DNA of 24,352 bases from UMGS1696 sp964457685 (GTDB taxonomy: Bacteria; Bacillota; Clostridia; Oscillospirales; CAG-272), in the NCBI GenBank assembly GCA_964457685.1, contig CAYWFS010000028.1, positions 1-24,352 on the forward strand. The letters run 5' to 3'. Position 1 is the stretch's first letter, and each line of letters begins with the position of its first letter. A program made the translations under genes and the position numbers. This document shows, piece after piece, positions 1 through 7,784 of this stretch. The notes beneath the pieces are model-generated. The model was not told where the DNA came from. It worked only from the letters and a program-made list of their open reading frames with translations, and did not search any database.

Positions 1-2
1 TT

Positions 3-290
3 GACAAGTCCACAGCAAAGCTCAATCTTGACATTGCTTCTCTCCGCAGACAGGTATTCACCATCACTGCCGAGAAGAACAACGGCGGTAAGGTAAGCAA
101 CTTCGGTAAGACAGGTAAGTCCACTGTTAAGTGGGGTTGCTCCAAGACCTACACCTTTACTCCCAACGACGGCTACGTTATCGCTGACGTTCTCGTTGAC
201 GGTGTAAGCGTTGGTGCGGTTGAAAAGTACACCTTTAAGAAGGTTGCGGCTAACCACACCATCGAGGTTATCTTCGAGGAAGCCGAGTAA
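3..290 (+). CDS. C-terminal end of a surface-type protein with a bacterial (InlB B-like) repeat domain, partial
   Basis: The frame is open from base 3 to a TAA at 288-290, giving 95 residues with no start in the window, so this is the 3' end of a larger gene. The last 75 or so residues have the pattern of divergent InlB B-repeat/bacterial repeat domains: a run FTITAEKNNGGKVS, then YTFTPNDGYVIADVLVDG, then YTFKKVAANHTIEVIFEE at the C-terminus. Such domains usually form the tail of secreted or cell-wall proteins of Firmicutes, often after a catalytic or binding region that would lie outside this window. There is no LPXTG sorting signal or C-terminal membrane helix, so anchoring is unclear. It is the only gene read on the plus strand and converges on the suf operon. 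The family call is moderately sure; the function of the whole protein cannot be judged. Confidence 0.7.
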   Translation, partial: DKSTAKLNLDIASLRRQVFTITAEKNNGGKVSNFGKTGKSTVKWGCSKTYTFTPNDGYVIADVLVDGVSVGAVEKYTFKKVAANHTIEVIFEEAE

Positions 291-340
291 TTTATCGGTA
301 AGGTAAATCTCCTCGATGAATCTATGGTTCATCACTGAAT

Positions 341-385
341 AAAAAAAGCAGAGACCTTCGAGAAATCGTTGAGTCTCTGCTTTTT
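341..385. terminator. Bidirectional rho-independent terminator between the repeat protein and sufU
   Basis: GCAGAGAC (348-355) pairs perfectly with GTCTCTGC (373-380). The stem is flanked by seven A on the left and five T on the right, so it gives a hairpin plus U-tract in both directions. It closes the plus-strand gene ending at 290 and the minus-strand suf operon ending at 393. Confidence 0.9.
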
Positions 386-392
386 GTTTGCT

Positions 393-818
393 TTATTTCT
401 TGCCGAGTGCTTCTTTCAGCGTTCTCCAGCCAAGCATTGCACATTTTACTCTCGCCGGCATATGGGAGATGTCTCGGAGGGCAGACGCTTCTTCAAGCGA
501 TTCTATCTCCTCCTCCGATGCCTCTCCGCGTATCATCTTCATGAACGTCTCGCCGATGTTCAGTGCGTCCTCTTTCTTCATGCCGATGATCATGCCAAGC
601 ATTATGTCCGCCGATGCCTGTGAGATTGCACAGCCGTCCCCGACAAATGCTCCGTCTACAATTTCGTCTCCCTCTACCTTGAGCTTCAGCTGTATCGTAT
701 CGCCGCAGCTCGGGTTCACTCCGTCAAGTACGATGTCTGCGTCCGGCAGGTCGTGCTTGAACTCCGGGTGCATATTGTGTTCGGTCAATATCTCGTTGTA
801 AAAGCTTCTATTTTCCAT
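393..818 (-). CDS. sufU: SufU-type zinc-dependent sulfurtransfer protein
   Basis: The protein is 141 aa, the normal size for SufU. In Firmicutes SufU takes persulfide sulfur from SufS through a zinc-bound cysteine and passes it to the SufBCD scaffold; it is cytosolic. The expected Zn ligands are visible: Cys38 and Asp40 in NPSCGD, Cys63 in GDGCAIS, and Cys126 in KCAMLGW. The 18-20-residue insertion between the second and third cysteine regions that separates SufU from scaffold-type IscU appears to be present (the stretch KKEDALNIGETFMKMIRGEA). The gene is last in the operon, and its ATG overlaps the sufS stop by 11 bases. A GGGAG Shine-Dalgarno lies about 10 bases upstream inside sufS, indicating translational coupling. 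Confidence 0.93.
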   Translation of the reverse strand: MENRSFYNEILTEHNMHPEFKHDLPDADIVLDGVNPSCGDTIQLKLKVEGDEIVDGAFVGDGCAISQASADIMLGMIIGMKKEDALNIGETFMKMIRGEASEEEIESLEEASALRDISHMPARVKCAMLGWRTLKEALGKK

Positions 819-2019
819 ATCCCATACGCTCCCTTATAGTTGAAAGACTGTTTATAAACTTCTCTGCGTCCTCTACGGTGTTGTAGAACGCAAAGCTTGC
901 TCTTACCGTTGCTCTGTATCCGAGATGCTCGAGAAGCGGCTGTGCACAGTGGTGTCCCGCTCTGATTGCGATGTCGTCGGCGGCGAATATTTCCGCTACG
1001 TCATGCGGGTGTACGTCGTCTATGGTGAACGTGATGATTCCGTTATGCTCCTCTGCCTTGTCCGACCCGATTATGTGGATGTGCGGCATTTCCTGCATTT
1101 TCGTAAACGCATACGACGACGCTTTAAGCTCAAGCTTGTGTATTGTATCAAAGCCTACGGAATTTACATAGCGGATTGCAGCTCCGAGTCCGTATGCACC
1201 AGACGCATTTACAGTGCCTGCCTCGAATTTGTGGGGAAGCTCCGCATATACTGCTCCTGTTCTCGAAACGGTTTCTATCATTTCACCGCCGGAAAGGAAC
1301 GGGGGCATATCGTCGAGAAGCTCACGCTTTCCATACAGTACGCCGATTCCCATGGGTCCGTAGAGCTTGTGTCCCGAGAATGCAAAGAAGTCTGCGTCAA
1401 GTTCACGCACGTTTACGGGAATGTGGGGTGTGCTTTGGGCTCCGTCCACAACGATGACAGCTCCTTTTGCGTGGGCGAGAGCTGCTATTTCCTTTATCGG
1501 GTTAATTCTGCCGAGGATGTTCGACACCTGCGTGATTGCAACGATTTTTGTTCTGTCGGTGATGAGGGATTCAACCTTGTCGAGGTCGATTGAGCCGTCC
1601 TTTTCGCAGTCGATGAATTTCAGAGTCGCTTTTCTCTCACGACATACCATCTGCCAGGGGAGAAGGTCACTGTGATGCTCTGTGATAGAGACAAGAACCT
1701 CATCCCCTTCGTTTACATGGGAAAGTCCGTAGCTGTACGCAACAAGGTTAAGGCTTTCCGTGGTGTTTCTGGTGAATATTATCTCGGATGAGGATGTAGC
1801 ACCAATGAAACGCATTACCTCACGTCTGCCGTCCTCGAGAGCCTCCGTAGCCTCCACACTGAGCTGATATATACCTCTCAGGGGATTTGCGTTGTGGCGG
1901 ATATAGAACTCTCTCTCGGCTTCAAGGACTGCGTTCGGTCTCTGAGCGGTTGCGGCATTGTCGAGGTAGGTAGTCGAGATGTTCGAGAATATCGGAAAGT
2001 CGGACTTGTACTTATTCAT
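808..2019 (-). CDS. sufS: SufS cysteine desulfurase (PLP-dependent, class V)
   Basis: This enzyme removes sulfur from L-cysteine, leaving alanine and an enzyme persulfide that SufU relays to SufBCD. It has 403 aa from the chosen start. The PLP-binding lysine is Lys218 in SGHKLYG, the cofactor-contact motif TEHHSD is at 113-118, and the persulfide-forming Cys358 sits in RAGHHCAQP, as in group II (SufS/CsdA) desulfurases with the short active-site loop. The ATG at 2019 is preferred over an in-frame ATG at 2046 because a perfect AGGAGG lies 6 bases upstream of it, and because the longer form would overlap sufD by 35 bases. With the chosen start the overlap with sufD is 8 bases. The 3' end overlaps sufU. 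Confidence 0.95.
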   Translation of the reverse strand: MNKYKSDFPIFSNISTTYLDNAATAQRPNAVLEAEREFYIRHNANPLRGIYQLSVEATEALEDGRREVMRFIGATSSSEIIFTRNTTESLNLVAYSYGLSHVNEGDEVLVSITEHHSDLLPWQMVCRERKATLKFIDCEKDGSIDLDKVESLITDRTKIVAITQVSNILGRINPIKEIAALAHAKGAVIVVDGAQSTPHIPVNVRELDADFFAFSGHKLYGPMGIGVLYGKRELLDDMPPFLSGGEMIETVSRTGAVYAELPHKFEAGTVNASGAYGLGAAIRYVNSVGFDTIHKLELKASSYAFTKMQEMPHIHIIGSDKAEEHNGIITFTIDDVHPHDVAEIFAADDIAIRAGHHCAQPLLEHLGYRATVRASFAFYNTVEDAEKFINSLSTIRERMGYGK

Positions 2020-2968
2020 TCTCGTCCTCCTGAGACTCTTCCTCATCGTAGGCTACGGTCTTGAGCTGACGCTTCAGAGCATCCTTAACTTTGTTTTCAT
2101 ATTCTTCATCGTGGGGGAGTCTTGCGATTCTTTCAACTGCCGCACGAGCCATGATTTCGGAGGCGTGTTCCTTGTCGATACCTCTGCTTTCAAAGTAGAA
2201 GAGAGTAGCGTCATCAAGCTCACCGATGGATGCACCGTGAGAACCCTCGACGTTTTCTTCTGCACATAGGATAAGCGGAACGGTTTTGTTTACAACATTG
2301 TCTCCGAGCATGAGTACGGTTTCGTTTTCGTCACCTGTTGCGTCTGTGGAGCCGTTTTTGAAGTCGATTGTTCCGCGGAATACCTTTTCGGAGGAATCCA
2401 TGAGGGCACCGTTTGCACGAATAACGCTGTCGGTCTTCTTTCCGAAGTGATCAACAACGAGATTTATATCTATCTTCTGTGATTTTGTTCCGAGGTAGCC
2501 GTAGTCAGCCGCAAAAGAAGAGGAGTCTCCGTCAAGGGTGATGTGACTTTCGGTGTAAATGTCGCCGTCTCCGAGAATAGCGGAAACAAGAGTGAATCTT
2601 GCATTCTTAGCACATTTTACGTTGACATTGTGACGTATGATTTCACCCGATACAGGCTCAAGAAGCTGTACGAGCTTTACGTTTGCACCGTCTTCAAGAG
2701 TGAAATCGAGGGTGGTGTGTGCGGATTTGTTCGGACGTACTATTTCAAATACCGTAAGGGAAGAATCCTTTGCCGCCGTGAATGTTGCGTTATTTGCGGA
2801 GTATTCCTCAAGGTTACATTCATACATTCTTACGGGAGAATCGGCTTCCGCATAATTTGCGGTAATGGGGGCTGCGGATGAGTTGTCCCATTCAACGGTT
2901 GCGTGATTTACACGGAGAGAATTCCATGTGGGGGTGGGTAAGTGGTTTATCTGTATTTTTTCTTTCAT
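2012..2968 (-). CDS. sufD: SufD-like subunit of the SufBCD Fe-S scaffold
   Basis: SufD pairs with SufB and the ATPase SufC to form the scaffold on which clusters are built. The protein has 318 aa, shorter than E. coli SufD (about 420 aa), as is common in Clostridia. Most of it is beta-helix-type sequence. The C-terminal signature EGSHGASIGELD carries His244, corresponding to the conserved SufD histidine at the SufB-SufD interface, and is followed by the helical tail (YFESRGIDKEHASEIMARAAVERI). The gene starts 17 bases after sufB. Its Shine-Dalgarno is weak (GGTGA about 10 bases upstream), so expression probably depends on readthrough translation from sufB. The very acidic C-terminus (EEESQEDENE) overlaps the sufS start. 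SufB and SufD are paralogues; order and size support SufD here. Confidence 0.9.
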   Translation of the reverse strand: MKEKIQINHLPTPTWNSLRVNHATVEWDNSSAAPITANYAEADSPVRMYECNLEEYSANNATFTAAKDSSLTVFEIVRPNKSAHTTLDFTLEDGANVKLVQLLEPVSGEIIRHNVNVKCAKNARFTLVSAILGDGDIYTESHITLDGDSSSFAADYGYLGTKSQKIDINLVVDHFGKKTDSVIRANGALMDSSEKVFRGTIDFKNGSTDATGDENETVLMLGDNVVNKTVPLILCAEENVEGSHGASIGELDDATLFYFESRGIDKEHASEIMARAAVERIARLPHDEEYENKVKDALKRQLKTVAYDEEESQEDENE

Positions 2969-2985
2969 AATCTATGATTCACCGA

Positions 2986-4392
2986 TCAGCCGATGCTGCC
3001 TTTCATCTCAAGTCTTATGAGATTATTCATCTCGACTGCGTATTCTACGGGAAGCTCCTTTGATACGTTGTCCGCAAATCCGCTTACTATCATTGCTCTT
3101 GCGTCTTCTTCGGACATACCTCTGCTCATGAGATAGAATACAGCATCGGAGCTTATGGAGCCTATCTTTGCTTCATGACCGATTGCGGCATCCTTGGTTC
3201 TTACGTCCATTGCGGGAACTGTGTCAGAGCGTGATTCGGAGTCAAGCATGAGCGACTGACATGATACGGTAGACTTTGCACCTGTTGCGTTTTTCTGTAC
3301 GACTACGCTGCTTCTGAAAGTGCTTACACCGCCGCTCTTACTGATGGAGCGTGTGTTCATGACGGAGCTTGTGTTCTTGCCCATGTGGACTACCTTTGCA
3401 CCTGTGTCGAGATCCTGACCGTTTCCGGCAAAGGTAACACCGGTGAACTCCGACTTTGAGTTATCGCCCTTGAGAACGCTCATAGGGTAGAGACATCCGG
3501 TGTGAGAGCCGAACGAGCCTGAAATCCATTCGATGGTAGCGTTTTCTTCGGTTATTGCACGCTTGGTGTTGAGGTTGTACATATTCTTCGACCAGTTTTC
3601 GATAGTCGAGTAACGGAGCTTTGCGTTTTTCTTTACGAACAGCTCAACACATCCTGCATGGAGGTTTGCTACGTTGTATTTAGGTGCGGAACAACCCTCG
3701 ATGAAGTGGAGACTTGCGTCCTCATCAACGATTATAAGAGTATGCTCAAACTGACCTGCACCCTTTGCGTTGAGTCTGAAATAAGACTGAAGCGGAATGG
3801 AAAGGTGAACTCCCTTGGGAACGTAAACGAACGAACCGCCCGACCAAACAGCACCGTGAAGAGCCGCAAATTTGTGGTCGTAGGGTGTAACGAGCTTCAT
3901 GAAGTACTCATGTACCATTTCGGCATATTCGCCCTTTAACGCACTTTCCATGTCGGTGTAAACAACGCCCTCAGCCGCAACCTCATCCTTTACGTTGTGG
4001 TAAACAAGCTCTGAGTCGTACTGAGCACCTACACCTGCGAGGGATTTTCTTTCGGCTTCCGGAATACCGAGACGTTCAAATGTGTCCTTTATATCCTGCG
4101 GAACATCTTCCCAGTTGTTTTTCATTCCGGTGTTGGGGCGAACGTAGGTAACAATATGCTCCATGTCGAGTCCTTCAATGGACGGACCCCAGTTCGGAAG
4201 GGGAGTGTTATTATAAATTTCAAGTGATTTGAGACGGAATTCACGCATCCAGTCGGGGTCGTTCTTTTCGCGGGATATTTTTTCGATTATCTCGGGAGTA
4301 AGACCCTCTTCCATACGGTATGCGTCGTTTTCTTCGTCGGTTATATCGTATATGCTGCGGTCAATGTCGGCAACAAGGCTTTTTTCTTTCAT
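2986..4392 (-). CDS. sufB: SufB, core scaffold protein of SufBCD
   Basis: The protein has 468 aa, the normal SufB length. SufB receives sulfur and holds the nascent cluster. The residues aligned with the functionally required E. coli Cys405 and His433-Glu434 are visible as Cys378 (TVSCQSLML) and His406-Glu407 (IGHEAKIG); the spacing of 28-29 residues matches the E. coli numbering. Other family hallmarks are PLPNWGPSIEGLD near the N-terminus, SGGSFVYVPKGV at 184-195 and FIEGCSAP at 230-237. The ATG overlaps the sufC stop by four bases (ATGA) and has GGAGG six bases upstream inside sufC, the classic arrangement for coupled translation that fixes SufB:SufC stoichiometry. Confidence 0.97.
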   Translation of the reverse strand: MKEKSLVADIDRSIYDITDEENDAYRMEEGLTPEIIEKISREKNDPDWMREFRLKSLEIYNNTPLPNWGPSIEGLDMEHIVTYVRPNTGMKNNWEDVPQDIKDTFERLGIPEAERKSLAGVGAQYDSELVYHNVKDEVAAEGVVYTDMESALKGEYAEMVHEYFMKLVTPYDHKFAALHGAVWSGGSFVYVPKGVHLSIPLQSYFRLNAKGAGQFEHTLIIVDEDASLHFIEGCSAPKYNVANLHAGCVELFVKKNAKLRYSTIENWSKNMYNLNTKRAITEENATIEWISGSFGSHTGCLYPMSVLKGDNSKSEFTGVTFAGNGQDLDTGAKVVHMGKNTSSVMNTRSISKSGGVSTFRSSVVVQKNATGAKSTVSCQSLMLDSESRSDTVPAMDVRTKDAAIGHEAKIGSISSDAVFYLMSRGMSEEDARAMIVSGFADNVSKELPVEYAVEMNNLIRLEMKGSIG

Positions 4393-5132
4393 GCACGGCC
4401 TCCGAATCCGTTTTCGTTGATGTCTACTACAAGCTCTGCACCGCCGTTTTTAACGATGACACCGTTTTCCATAACGTGAGCGGAATCAACGGTAAGAGCT
4501 TCGAGAATACGAGTGCTGTGGGTGATGATGAGGAGAGAGCCGTGAACTCTTTCTCTGTAAAGCTGAACACCTCTTGAAACGGTACGAACAGCGTCAACGT
4601 CAAGACCGGAGTCTGTTTCGTCGAGAATTGCAAGCTTAGGCTCAAGCATGAGCATCTGGAGAATCTCTGCCTTCTTCTTTTCACCGCCGGAGAAGCCTAC
4701 GTTGAGGTCACGTTCTGCATAGGACTCGTCCATCTGGAGGAGCTTCATTGTTTCGGCAAGCTTCTTCTTGAACTCCCAAAGACGGATTCTCTTTCCTGTC
4801 TTCTGTTCGAGAGAGGAACGGATGAATGCACTGAGAGTAACGCCGGGAACTTCAAGCGGATTCTGGAATGAAAGGAAGATACCCTTCTTTGCACGTTCGT
4901 TTACGGGAATGTCGTTGAGTCTTTCGCCGTCGAAGATGATGTCGCCCTGTGTAACTGTGTACATAGGGTTACCTGTGATTGCATATCCGAGAGTGGATTT
5001 ACCTGTACCGTTAGGACCCATGAGGACGTGAGTTTCGTCTTCTCCTACAGTAAGATTAGCACCGTGGAGTATTTCTTTTTCGCCTACGCTGACGTGCAGG
5101 TCTTTTATTTCAAGTAAAGTTTTGTTATTCAT
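4389..5132 (-). CDS. sufC: SufC, ATPase of the SufBCD scaffold
   Basis: SufC is an ABC-type ATPase that drives conformational change of SufB-SufD; it is soluble and not a transporter. With the chosen start it has 247 aa. Walker A is GPNGTGKST (39-47), a Q-loop lies in SFQNPLEVPG, the signature is FSGGE (147-151), Walker B is LAILDE (167-172) with the SufC-typical ETDSGLD, and the H-loop is THS. The start at 5132 is preferred because GGGAG lies 8 bases upstream. The in-frame ATG at 5147 has its nearest AGGAG 16 bases away and adds only MGDDS. The gene is first of the scaffold genes, about 45 bases after rrf2. Confidence 0.96.
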   Translation of the reverse strand: MNNKTLLEIKDLHVSVGEKEILHGANLTVGEDETHVLMGPNGTGKSTLGYAITGNPMYTVTQGDIIFDGERLNDIPVNERAKKGIFLSFQNPLEVPGVTLSAFIRSSLEQKTGKRIRLWEFKKKLAETMKLLQMDESYAERDLNVGFSGGEKKKAEILQMLMLEPKLAILDETDSGLDVDAVRTVSRGVQLYRERVHGSLLIITHSTRILEALTVDSAHVMENGVIVKNGGAELVVDINENGFGGRA

Positions 5133-5177
5133 TGAATCGTCTCCCATATCGAGTACGGGAAAGCTCCTTTCGATTAT

Positions 5178-5639
5178 TTATGTGCGGATCTTGACAACTC
5201 CGCCGTCCTGTGAATTGCATTTAAGGTTGTTGTCTTTTCCGTCAAGCAGATCCTGGAGGGTGTAGCTGTTCACATACGAATTTATGTGGTCTTCAAGCCC
5301 TTTCCAAAACGCAAGAGTGTAGCAACAGCCTTTGCTTTCACATTTATTTCCGTCCTTTGACAGACATGCAACCGGGGCAAGCTCACCCTCGGCCGCTTCA
5401 AGTATTTCGCCTATTTTATATTCCTCGGGTCGTCTGACGAGCTTGTATCCGCCGGTCTTTCCGAGGGCGCTTTCAACGAGGTTGTCCTTGCATAATGAGG
5501 TCATAATGCTTTCAAGATATTTTCTCGATATATCCTGTCGAGCCGCTATGTCTCCGAGACGAATATATCCGTCCCCGTGCTGTTCCGCCATGTCGAGCAT
5601 AACACGCAAAGCATAACGCCCCTTTGACGATATCATCAC
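5178..5639 (-). CDS. Rrf2-family (IscR-like) Fe-S sensing transcription regulator of the suf operon
   Basis: The protein has 153 aa with an N-terminal winged helix (SSKGRYALRVMLDMA, then a recognition region around DISRKYLESIMTSL and a wing GKTGGYKLVRRPEEY). A cysteine cluster follows, Cys92, Cys100, Cys105 and Cys106, next to a conserved region FWKGLEDHI. IscR ligates 2Fe-2S with Cys92/98/104 and His107. Position 92 is conserved here but the spacing differs, as in Clostridial Rrf2 proteins. It heads the suf operon and very likely senses cluster supply and controls its own promoter, where two palindromes overlap the polymerase site. Start: GTG at 5639 is 8 bases after a strong AGGAGG; ATG at 5636 is 11 bases after it. 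Either is possible, and they differ by one residue. Confidence 0.93.
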   Translation of the reverse strand: MMISSKGRYALRVMLDMAEQHGDGYIRLGDIAARQDISRKYLESIMTSLCKDNLVESALGKTGGYKLVRRPEEYKIGEILEAAEGELAPVACLSKDGNKCESKGCCYTLAFWKGLEDHINSYVNSYTLQDLLDGKDNNLKCNSQDGGVVKIRT

Positions 5640-5658
5640 GATGCAACCCTCCTTTTTA

Positions 5659-5681
5659 ATTCCTATACTTTCAATAGGTAT
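5659..5681. promoter_or_regulatory. Candidate Rrf2 operator 1 (downstream of and touching the -10 box)
   Basis: A 23-bp imperfect palindrome centred at 5670: the left half ATTCCTATA faces the right half AATAGGTAT, with seven of the eight outer pairs complementary. It overlaps the -10 box by two bases and covers the predicted transcription start. The half-sites match those of the second palindrome, 34 bp away centre to centre. Confidence 0.75.
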
Positions 5682-5708
5682 TATACCCGTTTATTCCTAT
5701 AATGTCAA
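5680..5708 (-). promoter_or_regulatory. Perfect consensus sigma-A promoter of the rrf2-suf operon
   Basis: Read on the minus strand, TTGACA (5708-5703) and TATAAT (5685-5680) are separated by exactly 17 bases, a full match to the housekeeping consensus. Transcription would start near 5673, giving a leader of roughly 35 bases. A promoter this strong needs a repressor to be controlled, which fits the two overlapping palindromes. Confidence 0.9.
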
Positions 5709-5715
5709 TGGGAAT
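5693..5715. promoter_or_regulatory. Candidate Rrf2 operator 2 (over the -35 box)
   Basis: A 23-bp imperfect palindrome centred at 5704: ATTCCTATA faces AATGGGAAT, with seven of the eight outer pairs Watson-Crick and the remaining one a T/G mismatch. The -35 hexamer (5703-5708) lies inside it. It shares its left half with operator 1 exactly, which argues for the same DNA-binding protein at both sites. Confidence 0.75.
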
Positions 5716-5794
5716 TACACAAAAATATCTACATAATAATATAAGCGTTGTATCTTTCTCTTAAATAAAATGCCAAAAATGCGAAATAAGCACG

Positions 5795-5842
5795 AAAAAA
5801 GACCCATTTTCACGGTTTAATGCCGATTTCAGGGCCTTTTTT
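5795..5842. terminator. Terminator hairpin after the six-hairpin glycosidase gene
   Basis: AAAAAAGACCC (5795-5805) pairs with GGGCCTTTTTT (5832-5842); read on the minus strand the one non-Watson-Crick pair is a G-U wobble. A shorter inner stem (CGG/CCG) sits in the loop. The A/T flanks let it work in both directions. The remaining gene-free bases between 5716 and 5854 hold nothing else that I recognise. Confidence 0.75.
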
Positions 5843-5854
5843 CTCAGGTGCATA

Positions 5855-7771
5855 TTAACCTAAATTTACCAAAACAGCTTCTCCCGCAACGGACGAGTAT
5901 TCATGACTTATACCGTCGATTGAGGACACTGTGGTGTGATATTTGTCTTCCTCTCTGACAACGGTTATGTCAATTTCCTTGCCGAATATACGGAATTTTC
6001 TGAGGCTGACTTTACCGAGCTCAGTAGGAACCGAGGGGGTAAGCTTAAAGGAGCTTTCGCCTGTGGGAACGATACCGAATATACCCTCTGTAACTATACG
6101 TCCGAACAACGCGCTTTCAGCAGCAAGATGACGGCGGTTACCCTCGGGATAAGCTTCGATAGCATAGGGAACATGGTCTGTAAGAAGACGTTCGTTAACG
6201 TAATATTTGAGGAATTCCCATACGTCGTCGCTTCTTCCCGCATTAAGGATTCCGCGGAGAGCATAAAGTGTAGAGCGATCCCAGTAGGTAGCGTCTCCCT
6301 CCACGCAGACAAGACCGTTTTTACCGAACAGCTTATCAGAAAGAAGTGCGGCGATAGTACCCTCCTGTCTCTCGAATATGCCCATTGTAAGGGGAATGCA
6401 TATCCATGAACGGAGCTTGTCGTTTTCTTCGTAGTAGCGATAAGCGTCAAAGCCGGACACATTCGCTCCGAAGAAGCTGTTTATGCTCTTGTGAAGCTCA
6501 TTTGCAAATGCGATAAATTCCTCTGCTTTTTCGGTTTCGCCGAGCATATTTGCCACATCTGCCGCAGATATAAGTCCGCCGTAGGTAAGGCATGAGGTGC
6601 AGAGATTAGCTTTTCCGGACGGGAATCTTCCTTCAAGCTCATCGGAATCCGAACGCACAACACCGTTTTCGTCAATCATGGAGCGACAATAACGAACGCA
6701 CCAGTTGATGGCATACCAGTATTTTTCCGCAAGGTCACGTCTGCCTGTTCCGAGGATGAATCTTGTAACACCGTAGAGATACATGGCACTGTCACCACGG
6801 TCACCTGCACAGCTCCAGTAGTCAAGACCCTCGTCAATGATGGATGAGGGAATGCACACCATATCTTCTGCCATGTGGGGGAGGTAGAGTGAGAAAGCGT
6901 TATCGGTAGCTTCCACAGCTCTGTCGTAACCCAAATAAGCGAAGAAAGGAGCGGCATATTCTATCTGGTCGTTTGTCCATACAGCGGCATAGAACGCACC
7001 GCCTCCGGGAGAATGGAGAGGGCCTGAGAGTGTGTCAAAAATACTTTCGGCACATCTTATCTTTGAGAAAGCGTACATGAGGTCGAGGCTCTTGTTTCCG
7101 CTTTCGAGAACTGCTGTTTCGTTTGTGACGAATCTGACGTAATCCATTCTGTCGCTGATTTCGTGGAGTGCATTCGGGCAGGGGAGGGGTTCGCAGTTGA
7201 TTCTTGCACTGAAAACAAGGTCGGTGTTTGCGGTGTCACCTTTTTTGAGAACTGCGTCCACAGCGTCTCCGTGAACCTCTACGAGATAAACACCCTTTGT
7301 TCCGTGCTTATACTCTACTGTCGAAATACCATCACAGGAAACGCTTACATCGCAATCGGAGGTGTTCGTTATTACGGCGTGTTCCAGATAAGCCTGAACA
7401 GTACGACAGGGGAGAAGAGATCTTGTAATGCTTATCTTTCCGTCCTCATCGTGAGTGTATATGCGAAGAATACCGTCGTATGTTATCTTGTACGGGATTT
7501 CCTTTATTTTTTTGCCGTCAACGGAGAACGACTGCATATCATGGTGCCAGTTTGCAAGTGTGGAGTGAGTGTCACGGGGTCTTACTCTGAGTGTGGGGTA
7601 TCTTATCTCACGGGAGATAGTGAGAAGTCCGTCGTCGTTTACACCGTAGGTAATGATAGCGGACAGGCGGTTTCCCGACATTTCAATTGTGTCGGTATGG
7701 ATATCTGCTTTTGCGTCGGGAATGTTCCAAACGATAGAGCTACCCTCTATTATCCATCTGTTTTCTTTCAT
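5855..7771 (-). CDS. Six-hairpin (alpha/alpha)6-barrel glycosidase, family uncertain
   Basis: The protein has 638 aa and no signal peptide, so it is cytoplasmic. Residues 1-220 look like a beta-sandwich domain. Residues 240-590 have the alternating helix pattern of a six-hairpin glycosidase catalytic domain, with motifs AVWTNDQIEYAAPFF, EGLDYWSCAGDRGDSAMYLYG, GDATYWDRSTLYALRG and a late HLAAESALFGRIVTEGIFGI. A short beta tail ends the protein. Acidic residues in WTND, EGLD and WDR are candidate active-site groups, but I cannot assign the catalytic pair. The arrangement is like GH78, GH95 or related clans; I could not decide between numbered families. It begins 13 bases before the GH2 stop codon region ends and is presumably in one transcript with the GH2 gene. 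Confidence 0.7.
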   Translation of the reverse strand: MKENRWIIEGSSIVWNIPDAKADIHTDTIEMSGNRLSAIITYGVNDDGLLTISREIRYPTLRVRPRDTHSTLANWHHDMQSFSVDGKKIKEIPYKITYDGILRIYTHDEDGKISITRSLLPCRTVQAYLEHAVITNTSDCDVSVSCDGISTVEYKHGTKGVYLVEVHGDAVDAVLKKGDTANTDLVFSARINCEPLPCPNALHEISDRMDYVRFVTNETAVLESGNKSLDLMYAFSKIRCAESIFDTLSGPLHSPGGGAFYAAVWTNDQIEYAAPFFAYLGYDRAVEATDNAFSLYLPHMAEDMVCIPSSIIDEGLDYWSCAGDRGDSAMYLYGVTRFILGTGRRDLAEKYWYAINWCVRYCRSMIDENGVVRSDSDELEGRFPSGKANLCTSCLTYGGLISAADVANMLGETEKAEEFIAFANELHKSINSFFGANVSGFDAYRYYEENDKLRSWICIPLTMGIFERQEGTIAALLSDKLFGKNGLVCVEGDATYWDRSTLYALRGILNAGRSDDVWEFLKYYVNERLLTDHVPYAIEAYPEGNRRHLAAESALFGRIVTEGIFGIVPTGESSFKLTPSVPTELGKVSLRKFRIFGKEIDITVVREEDKYHTTVSSIDGISHEYSSVAGEAVLVNLG

Positions 7772-7784
7772 AATAAAGCTCCGA

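Noticed and set aside
925..1593. Long open frames on the plus strand opposite sufS, with similar ones opposite sufB, the GH2 gene, hydA and hydB
   Set aside because: They are antisense to genes with complete family motifs, have cysteine- and valine-rich improbable compositions, and lack ribosome-binding sites; they are shadows of real genes.
2020..2046. SufS start at ATG 2046
   Set aside because: It would lengthen the overlap with sufD to 35 bases, whereas ATG 2019 has a perfect AGGAGG six bases upstream.
5133..5147. SufC start at ATG 5147
   Set aside because: Its nearest Shine-Dalgarno is 16 bases away; ATG 5132 has GGGAG at 8 bases.
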